A stretch of DNA of 12,500 bases from Hirudo medicinalis (GCA_011800805.1 MPNW01001057.1:10694-23193); one strand, 5' to 3'; numbered from the stretch's first letter, positions 1-8,675 are shown. Notes: generated by a model from the sequence alone, not told the origin. Numbers and translations: made by a program.

Positions 1-124
<124 letters not shown>

Positions 125-262
125 TGCAGTCGTCCTCGAGTTCTTGAATAACAACTACCTTGATCACTCTGCACAATCATTACCTCCTCCCCTTTATCAT
201 CATTATCATCACACTCTTATTCAAACATTCCATCAAATTCTCTCCCCTGGTCAGGAAAAGGA

Positions 263-288
263 TCACGTGACAGTGGAGAATGACGTCA
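263..288. promoter_or_regulatory. paired E-box and CRE palindromes (candidate enhancer)
   Basis: TCACGTGA (263-270) is a perfect 8-bp palindrome of the USF/MITF/TFE type. TGACGTCA (281-288) is a perfect cAMP-response-element palindrome. Their starts are 18 bp apart, in a non-repetitive stretch about 2 kb upstream of the predicted start site. The motif identities are established knowledge; function here is inference. Confidence 0.35.
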
Positions 289-379
289 TTCTGAACCTTA
301 GTGACCTCTGAACTAGCAAACTTGGACTTAATTGTGTTTGCTTTTTACTATCAAGTTCGAGAGAGACGAAAACAGTCGA

Positions 380-496
380 GATCATCATCATCATTCTCAT
401 TATTATTATTATTTTTATTTTATTATTATTGTTATTATTATTATTATTATCATCATCGTCATCGTCATCATCATCGTCATCGTCACCGTCATCGGG
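380..496. repeat. compound (CAT)n-(ATT)n-(CAT/CGT)n microsatellite
   Basis: Three adjoining trinucleotide arrays: a short CAT run, then ATT with TTTT and GTT interruptions, then mixed CAT/CGT/CAC. Frames through it read as poly-Ser, poly-Tyr or poly-Asp and are artefacts of the repeat. Confidence 0.95.
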
Positions 497-580
497 GTGG
501 GGAGTCCAGCAAATCCTGAGGCCTTTAACTCCTCTAGGCAGGATATTAATTCCATCTCTCACTCGCATCACCATCTCTAA

Positions 581-596
581 CGTTGTCATGACAACG
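581..596. other. perfect 16-bp palindrome, RFX X-box-like
   Basis: CGTTGTCATGACAACG is its own reverse complement. The inner 14 bases differ from an ideal X-box (GTTGCCATGGCAAC) by one symmetric C-to-T/G-to-A pair. Similar motifs occur at 3718-3731 and 8032-8045. Binding by an RFX factor is inference. Confidence 0.4.
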
Positions 597-766
597 ATGA
601 GAAACACGTCATTTTTTCTAGTTCGTCGCATGCATTCATTCACCAACCTCGATTCAAACAATTCACTCATGCATGCGTTGATAAACAAATGAATGAATTC
701 ATTGTCAACTCGTTAATCTTATTACTCATCCAATTACTCATGCACACAGGTACATCCACTGATCCA

Positions 767-872
767 CTCGTTCGTTCGTTCGTTCATTCATTCGTTCGTT
801 CGTTCGTTCATTCATTCATTCATTCATTCATTCATTCATTCGTTTGTTCGTTCATTCTTTCATTCATTCATA
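767..872. repeat. (TTCG/TTCA)n tetranucleotide microsatellite
   Basis: About 26 tetranucleotide units in which TTCG and TTCA alternate in blocks, with rare TTTG and TTCT. The frame through it (HSFVRSFVHS-type translation) is a repeat artefact. Confidence 0.95.
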
Positions 873-876
873 ATTA

Positions 877-1524
877 ATTTATTGATTAATATTGCATTTG
901 GAATCAATTCACCATTCCATAAATGCATCATGAATGATTAAATTCTGTTAAATTGTTAATTCAGCTTTAAAACGGCACAATTCCACAACATGGCGAATGG
1001 AATGAATGAATCAGATTTTTAAGATGCATTCAAAAAGTGATTCAAACGAACATTTGCTAATCTTATAAATTAATGTTAATTAATATTAGTAAGAAAGTTA
1101 TTAATTATTATTATATATAATTATTATTTATCATTTTAATAAACCAATTAATCATTAAAATATTGTGTTACTTATTACGTTTTTCTTATGATTTAAAATT
1201 CTTTATAAGAATTATATCGATAATTAGCTTTAATTAATAGTAAATATTAATATTAATAACTGAAGTAAATATTAATTAAAATAAAGTGCTAAGAAGAAAT
1301 TTTTATTAATTACGAAACAATTCGCACGTTATTTTCAAGAACTCCTGGAAATTCCAAGGTCAGCGGATCAGTTTCTATTGGAACAATTAGAGGGAGAGGT
1401 TCGACAGTTAATTTTAATTCTGTTGCCCACGAAGCTTTAATTGCAAACTCAGTAACCTGCTAAATGAGGGACTGTAGAATTAATTACTCAGCCAACAACT
1501 CTTCATTCTCGAGTCGTTACCGAT
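877..1524. other. non-coding 5' flank, very AT-rich
   Basis: No credible coding frame, tRNA or transposon end is visible. Between about 1060 and 1330 the sequence is almost all A/T and holds many TTAATTAA-like words, which are homeodomain-core-like but also expected by chance at this composition. From about 1320 to 1500 it becomes more mixed in composition, without a recognisable motif. Confidence 0.6.
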
Positions 1525-1678
1525 GTCGTCGTCGTCGTCATCATCATCGTCGTCGTCGTCATCGTCGTCGTCATCATCATCACCTTCGTCGCCATCGTCG
1601 TCGTCGTCATCATCATCATCATCATCCTCGTCGTCGTCGCCGTCATAATCACCATCCTCATCATCATTATCATCATTG
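1525..1678. repeat. (TCG/TCA)n microsatellite
   Basis: Trinucleotide array of interleaved TCG and TCA blocks with a few CCT, GCC and ATT interruptions. Both strands give short His/Arg- or Met/Thr-rich frames that are repeat artefacts. The TCG-to-TCA differences are CpG-to-CpA changes. Confidence 0.95.
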
Positions 1679-2254
1679 CGTAGTTTGAATGAATTGTGCT
1701 ATCGGCATAAATCATGGTTATCACTCCATCAACATGACCACATTAGCCTCGCTAAAACAATCAATTAGGACTCGTTTCCAGTCCTGGTAATGGATGCTGT
1801 GCCGTGGTTGTGACCATTTGAAAATGAATATATTGTCCTTTAGTTAAATTAAACTGAATAAATTTATTATTTTTAGATGATTACTGGCAGGATTTATTTA
1901 TCAAGTGTAATATTAAAAAATATTATTGTGAATTAATATTGTGAAGCAATTGTTCGTAGGAGATATTAAAACTAGGTTCGCTTGCTCCAAGGCCGCAAGA
2001 ATCTGAATTTTTCAATTGCAAATGAAACCAGCGAGCGAAAAAAGGGGATCGTTTATCTGAATCACATGCACGATTTATCACGCACGCACAAACGACCATC
2101 GAGCGCACAGGCTCACACAGACTCACTGAGATTCAAAAAGGAACTTGTCTTTTAGGAACGGAAGCGCTTTCGTTCTTGTTGTGCAAATTGTTTTCTGCTC
2201 TTTCAACTCCGTTCTGTCCATCCGACGATTAAGACCTTCCAGAGGTTGGCAATC
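1679..2254. other. proximal upstream flank of the cpo/RBPMS-like gene
   Basis: Non-repetitive sequence between the TCG/TCA array and the predicted core promoter, less AT-rich from about 1960 onward. It holds no convincing exon: the frame at 2145-2432 starts only at a TTG and shows no family resemblance. Proximal regulatory sequence could lie here, but I see no diagnostic motif cluster. Confidence 0.5.
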
Positions 2255-2318
2255 ATTGGACGTAGGTTTCCATCTGCACGTATCGTATATAAAGGCTCCG
2301 CTCCTTCCGTGCTATTCC
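2255..2318 (+). promoter_or_regulatory. core promoter: inverted CCAAT, TATA box, initiator
   Basis: ATTGG at 2255-2259 is an inverted CCAAT box. TATATAAAG at 2286-2294 is a consensus TATA box. CTATTCC at 2312-2318 matches the initiator YYANWYY exactly, with its A at 2314. The TATA begins 28 bp before that A and the CCAAT lies about 55-59 bp before it, both usual spacings. The predicted transcript would carry about 182 nt of 5' UTR before the ATG at 2496. The motifs are seen; the start site is inferred, and further upstream promoters are not excluded. Confidence 0.55.
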
Positions 2319-2495
2319 AGGAAAAAGAATTTCTCAGAGGAAAACCTAACAGGACAGGTGAACTCACGGCAGGAGTTTGATCCTCGATTCGTCCTCCGAA
2401 TTATCGTTCTATGCTACCAAAGAATTGCATAACACGAGTTACTTCAGTTTCAATCGCCTGGATTGTGGATAACAACGGACACAACAACTACAGAA
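2314..2495 (+). other. predicted 5' UTR of cpo/RBPMS-like gene
   Basis: Runs from the initiator A to the base before the start codon. It contains one upstream ATG (2411). An in-frame stop (TAA, 2430-2432) closes the main frame upstream, and no in-frame ATG lies between it and 2496, which supports the chosen start. ACAG|GTGAAC near 2355-2364 resembles a splice donor, so a spliced leader is possible. Confidence 0.45.
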
Positions 2496-2563
2496 ATGGA
2501 GAGATTGGTTTGCGACTCGGACAACGAGAGTTGCAACAACAACAACATGCACAACGAGCCTAA
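2411..2563 (+). other. upstream ORF overlapping the main start
   Basis: A 50-codon frame starts at ATG 2411 in a weak context (T at -3, C at +4), reads through the main ATG in another frame, and stops at TAA 2561-2563. It contains a QQQQ stretch made by the same CAA-rich DNA that gives NNNN in the main frame. If translated it would lower initiation at 2496, whose context is strong (G at -3, G at +4), so leaky scanning is plausible. It is not proposed as a functional peptide. Confidence 0.4.
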
Positions 2564-2618
2564 CATCAGCAGCAACAACAACAACAGCAACTTGCATTGC
2601 AATGGAACCGATGAACAG
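2496..2618 (+). CDS. cpo: coding exon 1, RBPMS/couch potato-family RNA-binding protein (N-terminus)
   Basis: This 41-codon first coding exon starts MERLVCDSDNESC, continues with two Asn-rich runs (about residues 14-17 and 27-30) and ends NGTDEQ. The start is the first ATG after the in-frame stop at 2430 and has a strong Kozak context. The donor CAG|GTTGGT at 2619 is moderate: positions +5 and +6 fit, +3 is T. The exon ends in phase 0 and exon 2 begins in phase 0, so the join reads DEQ-VRTIF, parallel to EEE-VRTLF in known RBPMS/Cpo proteins. N-termini in this family are short, variable and disordered, so the assignment rests on position, phase, acidic end, promoter and context rather than on residue homology. 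A second phase-0 donor at 2676 could extend it. The gene name applies to the family, not to a proven ortholog. Confidence 0.7.
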
Positions 2619-2622
2619 GTTG

Positions 2623-2623
2623 G

Positions 2624-2656
<33 letters not shown>
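2623..2656. repeat. (GAT)n microsatellite just inside the exon 1 donor
   Basis: Ten GAT units and one GAC begin about 5 bp after the donor at 2619, in the same frame as exon 1, where they would read as eleven Asp residues. See the finding on alternative donors. Confidence 0.93.
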
Positions 2657-3396
2657 CGAAGAGGAATGTAGTCACGTAATATTCTGAATACTCCAGTAAA
2701 TGTTTTCACATTTATTCTTAGTCCTTCCATATTTAATCCGATAAATTACAAAATGCTAGAACGAAGATTTAGAATTTTATTTAAATATTAAAACTAATGA
2801 AAAAAATTTTTTTAAATCAAATGTGAAAATAAATAATAACTATTCGTAATTAATTTTAAAGTTATTTCGGTCATAAAGCGACCAGGACGTCATAATCGGT
2901 CTTCGACCAAAGAAGGGAGCTTAAAAAGAGGTTAATCTTGTCGTGTTAGGCCCCCCAAATCCAACGTACCTTAACCAAGGCCCACGGGTCAATGAAAGTA
3001 GGGGAATGGTGCATGAAGGGGCGGTGAGCTGATGGACGGATGGGTGGGTTTTTCTGTCGGGTGGGTGGATAGAAGCCAGATCTGATGAATGAATGAGTGA
3101 TTGATGGAAAGGTGAACGAGGTGAATAATTCAGTTGATGTGCTCACAATTGAATCTGCCACTTTTTTTTGAATAATATTCTTTATCAATAATTAATAGTA
3201 ATATTAATAATATTTTATAATAACAACTTTAGTAATAACAATGAATATTGAATAATGATTTAAAATGTTTATATTTTATATAAGTGTTACCTTATCATAT
3301 ACATTTACGTTGTTTATGGTTACGCAATCACGAGTCATTGGAGATGGCGCTCATCTGTGAAGTCATGCCACATTTATTGATCGATCGCCTATCATA
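2657..3396. other. intronic non-coding stretch
   Basis: Mostly AT-rich. The piece at about 2880-3120 is more GC-rich, with degenerate GGAT/GGGT/GAAT tetranucleotide sequence at 3030-3110 and a GACGTCA word near 2887. No exon, RNA gene or transposon is recognisable. Confidence 0.55.
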
Positions 3397-3550
3397 ATCA
3401 TCATCGTCGTAGTCGTCATCATTATCAATTATTGTAATAATAAATGTATTACTTTTATAAGTAATAATAATAATAATAATATTCATAATAATAATAATCA
3501 TAATAATAACAACACTAGAACAATAATAATAACAATAAAAACAGCAAAAC

Positions 3551-3614
<64 letters not shown>
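3397..3614. repeat. CAT/CGT, (AAT/AAC)n and (CAT)n arrays
   Basis: A short CAT/CGT patch (3397-3425), an imperfect AAT/AAC run (about 3462-3540), then a near-perfect CAT run at 3551-3614. The last is complementary to the ATG run at 3925-3991. Confidence 0.92.
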
Positions 3615-3684
3615 TCAGCATCGTCGTAAAGCTCGGTCGGACAGCAGAGGCACGACATTAAAGATCTCTAGATCTTCATCCATT

Positions 3685-3774
3685 TATAAACCGATGCTTT
3701 TCAGAGCACCTGGTTGGGTTGTCATGGTGACCCTGTCAGACCGTGGAATGGTGGCGATGGAGTTTTGTCGACCG
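3685..3774 (+). other. weak candidate alternative first exon with TATA
   Basis: A non-repetitive, more GC-rich island lies between trinucleotide arrays. It holds TATAAA (3685-3690), an ATG at 3724 in strong context (G at -3, G at +4), 17 open codons beginning MVTLSDRG and ending FCRP, and the donor-like CCG|GTGAAA at 3775 in phase 0, which would join exon 2 in frame. The donor is imperfect (A at +5) and a phase match has a one-in-three chance. As an internal exon (3705-3774, 70 nt) it would break the frame. Confidence 0.2.
3718..3731. other. X-box-like imperfect palindrome
   Basis: GTTGTCATGGTGAC is close to the RFX X-box (two half-sites separated by AT). It overlaps the candidate alternative ATG at 3724. 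Compare 581-596 and 8032-8045. Confidence 0.3.
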
Positions 3775-3893
3775 GTGAAATGATGAATCACCTCGTTAAG
3801 AAGGGCAGTTGTCGTCTGGATTATGTTCGATGTGCAACAATTAATCATTATTAATAACAACATCATCATCGTATGACGAAGAAGAAGACGATA

Positions 3894-4076
<183 letters not shown>

Positions 4077-4174
4077 CTGAACAATTGCATTTCCACTTCA
4101 TCACAAACAGGCAAAACATGGCTGCTGGAAAAATTCCATGGAAATCAGAAAAATGTTCTTATCAGCACTGATCA

Positions 4175-4256
4175 GAGATGGATGAATGGATGGATTTGTG
4201 GATGGATGGATGGATGGAAGAAAAGGCATTAAGATGAATGGATAGGTGGATGGATG
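4175..4256. repeat. (GGAT)n degenerate tetranucleotide repeat
   Basis: GGAT/GAAT units, with a clean block near 4200-4218 and a degraded block to 4256. Confidence 0.8.
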
Positions 4257-4474
4257 CCACACATAGGAGATGGAGCAGATTCTACCTTCAACGTCTTATC
4301 TCCTTTTACATATTTAAAACAAAAGCCACGCTGGGACAAGGATTGATTAGAAGCAAATCAATGTTCATTGATAGCTCTCCTTGACTTCTTGATAGCTGAC
4401 GACATGATGTCGATCAATTGAATTGAATTATCATTAAGAAATTAATTATCATAAATATTATAGTATTATAGTGT

Positions 4475-4475
4475 A

Positions 4476-4544
<69 letters not shown>

Positions 4545-4584
4545 GTTGTTATTGTTATTATTATTATTATTATTATTGTTATTA

Positions 4585-4616
<32 letters not shown>

Positions 4617-4641
4617 GTTATTATTGTTATTATTATTATTA

Positions 4642-4714
<73 letters not shown>
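4475..4714. repeat. (ATT)n microsatellite, about 240 bp
   Basis: One of the two longest simple arrays in the window, with scattered GTT units (TTA to TTG). It ends exactly at an ambiguous base (n, 4715), where a different repeat begins. The poly-Leu, poly-Asn and poly-Ile frames on the two strands are artefacts. Confidence 0.97.
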
Positions 4715-4715
4715 N

Positions 4716-4851
4716 CTCACTCACTCACTCACTCACTCATTCACTCACTCTCTCACTCACTCACTCACTCACTCACTCACTCACTCATTCACTCACTCAC
4801 TCACTCACTCACTCACTCACTCACTCACCCATTTATTTACTCACCCACTCA
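4716..4851. repeat. (TCAC)n tetranucleotide microsatellite
   Basis: TCAC/ACTC units with occasional TCAT and TCTC variants and a decayed right end (ACCC, TTTA). On the transcript strand it contains about 27 CAC trinucleotides (hand count), most of them one nucleotide apart. Confidence 0.96.
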
Positions 4852-6326
4852 TTATGGTTATATTTCACCACCTTTCCCGCTATCTGAGCAATTCACTGGA
4901 TTATCATCTGCAGGTAATTGGGTTACTGCGTTTAGCGTTCTGCAGATCGTCTAATTAGATTCAATTCGTTGAATTATGCATTCACCTCCGTTATTGAGGT
5001 AAGGATTCTTATCGCTGGTACTCCATAGTACTTGTACTCCACAGTTCTGTCGGTATTGGGTAAAGCTGTGTACTGATACGTACTTGACTCTTTCACTGAT
5101 CATAGTTCCGCAACTATAATCGTAATCACAATAAGTTCTCAGTCGCAGTTAATAAGTTCAATTATACAGGGCCACAAACGTGTGGCTAAGAAGATGAGGT
5201 GATTTTCATAATCTTCTTTCGATATTTCTAAGTGGAACCTGGAGAGGTGACATGCAAAAGCCATCTTACAGGCAGCCAATATTGTCAGTTCTACATGGAT
5301 GTCCAAGGTCATGAGGGTTAGGGTATGAGTTGGGGATGGAGTTAGGTACCAAAAGTCGCCGCCTGAGTTGGCCTTTGCCCGTCACTTGGCCAACAATTCT
5401 TCTAAGTTCCCTCTCAAAGTTTCCAAGGACAACCGACGATTTTGACTGATTCGTCGTCCTCTGTAATTATTGCCAATGCATCGTTAATAATTTAGTCGGT
5501 GCTGTTGAAGGAGAAGTAGAGTACGTTTTCATAATTTATGATGTTAATAACGTTATTATTATAGTTAATGTCAATATTATTGTTCTTATCACAATGCCAA
5601 TACTATGTATGATCTTGTAATAGCATTATATTAATATTTGATATTATTTTTAAATTTTTGTTATTGTTATTGCCTCGGTGTTTTGATAAACACATTTTTG
5701 TTGAGTAATATTGTCATCCAAGTCATCAATAAATCCTCCAATAAAAGTAATTCAGAATCTCAATTCTCACTCAACATTCTTCTTATTCTCCCAATCAACT
5801 CCACAAATTCACTCGCAAAAGAAACAAGAAGAAACATGGCGGACGATGTTTTCAATTATTGGATTTCGACATTCTCTACGAACTGGTTTTAAGTTCTTAA
5901 TGATCTTATAAAGTATGTTTTACTTATTATAATCAATTATAATTATTTATCAATTAATCTGATTTTAATTATGAATCGACGAAATAATATTGTAATATAA
6001 TTTACAAGCACTTGTCCTTATCAATGTTGATTCAACATTGTTGGCCCTGAATCTTCTTCAGCTTTGTTGAAGTCAAAAAAGTTCAACATTTTCTGACAAC
6101 TGACTGCAAAATTGATTAACTCGAGAACTTTCAAACATTTCTGGTTTTAAAATAATATTTTAAGAATTCAATTTAACTCTGATTCGATTTTATTATATTA
6201 AAATAAATCTTTAATTTACAATAATTATGTAATAAAAAATAATAGGTAGCTGTAAAATATTCTATTTCGCAAGGTTGTATTTCGAGAGACTCTGATTTCC
6301 AATTAAAGGGAAATTATTTTTAATTT
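4852..6326. other. intronic unique sequence
   Basis: The longest stretch free of tandem repeats. It is AT-rich except about 5200-5460, where composition is more balanced and a 7-bp inverted repeat (GTTGGCC 5367-5373, GGCCAAC 5388-5394) could form a hairpin with a 14-nt loop. AACATGGCGGAC near 5833-5844 resembles a YY1 site. TTCAACATT occurs twice, at 6032-6040 and 6082-6090; the first is one arm of a 19-nt palindrome. No coding exon is supported; the frame at 5638-5892 lacks any family resemblance. Confidence 0.5.
6022..6040. repeat. 19-nt near-perfect palindrome
   Basis: CAATGTTGA and TCAACATTG are exact reverse complements around a single central T. A third copy of the arm's core, TTCAACATT, lies at 6082-6090, so this may be debris of a small inverted-repeat element, but no boundaries or target duplication are visible. 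Confidence 0.5.
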
Positions 6327-6414
6327 ATTTGTAAATTATTTGTAATTTATTTGTAAATTATTTGTAATTTATTTGTAAATTATTTGTAAATTATTTGTAA
6401 ATTATTTGTAAATT
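6327..6414. repeat. 11-bp minisatellite, 8 units
   Basis: Eight contiguous 11-bp units with consensus ATTTGTAAATT. Units 2 and 4 read ATTTGTAATTT, so the left half alternates as a 22-bp dimer, whereas units 5-8 are identical. Degenerate flanking copies extend a little on both sides. Confidence 0.95.
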
Positions 6415-6509
6415 ATTGATAATTGTTCTAAATATTCTTCATTGTTATGCATCACTACGTTGATGGTATTTTCTCTCATAATTGAATTTCATCGAATCAA
6501 AATTATGGC

Positions 6510-6620
6510 TATGATGATGATGATAATGATGGCGACGGAGACGACGATGGTGATGATGATGATGATGATGATGATGATGACGAAGGTGGTGATGATGATG
6601 ACGATGGTGGTGGTGGTGGT
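6510..6620. repeat. (GAT)n with GAC and GGT interruptions
   Basis: GAT array with CpG-bearing GAC variants and a terminal GGT run. Short poly-Met and poly-His frames here are artefacts. Confidence 0.93.
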
Positions 6621-6737
6621 AATGAAGAGGTATCATTGCTTTTAAACTCTTGTTAGCAAAGTCCTGTTCACTCCTTTTTCAAGTTTCAAGTGCATCTGAA
6701 TTTGCGCATTACATTAGAATATTTGTAAATTGAACAT

Positions 6738-6741
<4 letters not shown>

Positions 6742-6782
<41 letters not shown>

Positions 6783-6797
6783 TATTATTATTATTAT
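6742..6797. repeat. (ATT)n microsatellite
   Basis: Pure ATT run with a single extra T near 6781. Confidence 0.95.
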
Positions 6798-7165
6798 AAC
6801 ATTATCAACGATTGTACTAGCGCAATTAATGACAACATTCAGTGATATTATTTGAAATTTGCGAGGAATAATTGAAATTAAAATATAGCATGAACAAGGA
6901 TTCCCATTCGAACACGTTCTCAGTGGATTAAGTGCTAGATAAATTTCAGAGATTCTGCCTCTGGTCTTAAGCTGAGATGCACTCGTGTTAGGAATAAGCT
7001 TAAAAAGTCGATGAGAAATGTTTTTGTGTTTTTTTTTTAAATTTATAGAAATTCATTACTTAAAATCGATGAGAGATTATTATGAATCTTATCTCGCACA
7101 TCAGTACATTGATTCAGAACAATGAGTGGATTTAGTACAATGTTTTATTCACATGAATTTAGTAC
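6798..7165. other. intronic unique sequence
   Basis: AT-rich, with no exon or RNA gene seen. The last 40-50 bases hold degenerate versions of the 31-bp unit that follows (two GGATTTAGTAC/GAATTTAGTAC words). Confidence 0.5.
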
Positions 7166-7289
7166 ACTGCCTGAATTCAGTACATACATCTAGTAAACTG
7201 CATAAATTCAGTACATGCATCTAGAAAACCGCATAAATTCAGTACAATCATTTAGTTAACTGCATGAATTCAGTACATGCATTGAGTAC
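7166..7289. repeat. 31-bp minisatellite, 4 units plus degenerate flanks
   Basis: Four contiguous units of exactly 31 bp start at 7166, 7197, 7228 and 7259. Each carries the core AATTCAGTACA, followed by a CATCTAGTAA-like arm. Substitutions, not indels, separate them. Diverged partial units precede the array. Confidence 0.95.
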
Positions 7290-7514
7290 AATCCGACAAG
7301 GAAGCATCTCACTAAGTTAGGTTTACTTGACAATGCAATGAGAGCAGCAGGGTTAATCCGTTCATCTTTTCCCAGGTTTGGCAGGTTTTAAGACCTCTGT
7401 TTGTTGACATTCACATCGTGACATTCACATATTTAATGCCTGCCAACAATTACTATCGCAATCAGGTCGACTGTAATTATGATAACATAATTATGTTAGC
7501 TAATTACAATAGTG
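7290..7514. other. intronic unique sequence with small direct and inverted repeats
   Basis: A 14-bp period repeats TGACATTCACAT twice (7405 and 7419). AACATAATTATGTT (7484-7497) is a perfect 14-bp palindrome. No coding signal. Confidence 0.5.
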
Positions 7515-7741
7515 GTTGAGGTGGTGGTAGTGATGATGATGATGATGATGCTGACGATGACGACGATGATGACGATGACGACGATGATGACGATGATGAC
7601 GACGATGATGATGATGATGATGATTACGATGTTGACGACGATGACGACGATGACAACGATTATGGCGATGACGACTATGATGATGATAGTGGTGGTGGTG
7701 TTAATGACGATGATGATGACGATGATAATGATGATGACGAA
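7515..7741. repeat. (GAT/GAC)n microsatellite with internal 18-bp period
   Basis: The longest GAT-class array. GAC, GTT, TAC and GGT units interrupt it. An 18-bp block, GACGATGACGACGATGAT, is perfectly duplicated at 7553-7570 and 7571-7588, showing that interrupted blocks are copied as larger units. The Met/Thr-rich frame over it is an artefact. Confidence 0.95.
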
Positions 7742-7831
7742 AACTGAAAATGCTTATAAAGCTTAGTAAAGGGTTACATCTATTACAAAGGTTAAGACGA
7801 CATTAAAGTTTTATAGGATATAAAGAACAAT

Positions 7832-7874
7832 ATTATCATCATCATCACCATCATCATCATCAACAACAACAAAC
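7832..7874. repeat. (CAT)n-(CAA)n microsatellite
   Basis: ATC/CAT units with one CAC, switching to four CAA units at the right end. Confidence 0.9.
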
Positions 7875-8241
7875 AAAATAAATATAATTGAATTAATATT
7901 AGCAATATTAGCAATGGCGATGAGTAACTAAATATTCAAAGAATTTATGACAAATTCTTATTTTAACAAATAAAAACACTTCATGTAAAAATGCCCTTCT
8001 GAACATTTCAAATCGATCCGTCCTCCCGCTCGTTGCCATGGCTGCGAAGTTGCGAATTTATGAACGAAAATATTTCTCATACTTTGATTTATTTTGTAAT
8101 TATTACAAACAACAATTTCAACAAATTAAAATAATTAAAAACTAATTCATAACTTTTAAGCAACTGTTCACTCGTCGATATTCTTCTTTCATTTAATAAC
8201 TTATAATTGTAATGAAATTCCAATCGAAAACTTTCAAATAC
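7875..8241. other. intronic unique sequence with X-box-like site
   Basis: AT-rich non-coding sequence. GTTGCCATGGCTGC at 8032-8045 has one perfect X-box half-site (GTTGCC), an AT spacer and a diverged second half. Confidence 0.45.
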
Positions 8242-8328
8242 TCGATCAATCAATCAATCAATCAATCAACGATGGATCGATCAATCAATCAATCAATCAA
8301 TCAACGATGGATCGATCAATCAATCAAC
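8242..8328. repeat. 35-bp tandem duplication built from (ATCA)n
   Basis: A 35-bp block made of TCGATC, several ATCA units and ACGATGGA is repeated exactly (8242-8276 and 8277-8311), followed by a partial third copy. This is a microsatellite block captured in a larger tandem duplication. Confidence 0.93.
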
Positions 8329-8471
8329 TGGTCGTCTTTTGCAGCGCCTTATATAATTTTAACACTGTGGTGCTCCTCACTTTCTCCCCACTTAAGTGTG
8401 TTTATTTGAAATTAATTCAGAAACTACGATTATCGAGAGGTCATTATTTTTTAAATGAATATTAGTTTTAA

Positions 8472-8508
<37 letters not shown>

Positions 8509-8591
8509 GTTATTATTATTATTACTATTATTATTATTATTAGTAGTAGTAGTATTATTATTATTGTTATTATTATTATTATTATTATTAA
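8472..8591. repeat. (ATT)n with AGT insert
   Basis: ATT array with GTT and ACT variants and a short (AGT)4 block near 8541-8553. The minus-strand poly-Asn frame is an artefact. Confidence 0.95.
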
Positions 8592-8675
8592 GTAACATTT
8601 TCAACTATTGCTTTCACTTATCTAATCTCAGTTATTTTCCTTTAATTATAATGTAGTGCAATAATGTAGTCCTAC

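Noticed and set aside
263..692. Asp-, Asn- and Ser-rich frames on both strands
   Set aside because: Generated by the compound trinucleotide repeat at 380-496; flanking residues show no domain.
1060..1330. Homeodomain-site cluster (many TTAATTA words)
   Set aside because: At this A/T content such words are expected by chance; no stronger paired motif distinguishes it.
2145..2432. 95-codon frame over the promoter and 5' UTR
   Set aside because: It begins at TTG rather than ATG, spans the TATA box, and resembles no family.
4458..4887. Poly-Asn, poly-Ile and poly-Leu frames, the latter followed by an SLTH repeat
   Set aside because: Translation of (ATT)n and (TCAC)n; the plus-strand frame also crosses an ambiguous base.
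5313..5325. AGGGTTAGGG telomere-like word
   Set aside because: Only about two imperfect units; no array.
5836..5892. Short frame starting MADDVF as an alternative first exon
   Set aside because: Good start context, but it ends in a stop after 18 codons and has no usable donor; the ATGGCGG word is better read as a YY1-like site.
7166..7289. CRISPR-like array
   Set aside because: Units are contiguous with no variable spacers, in an animal intron; it is a minisatellite.
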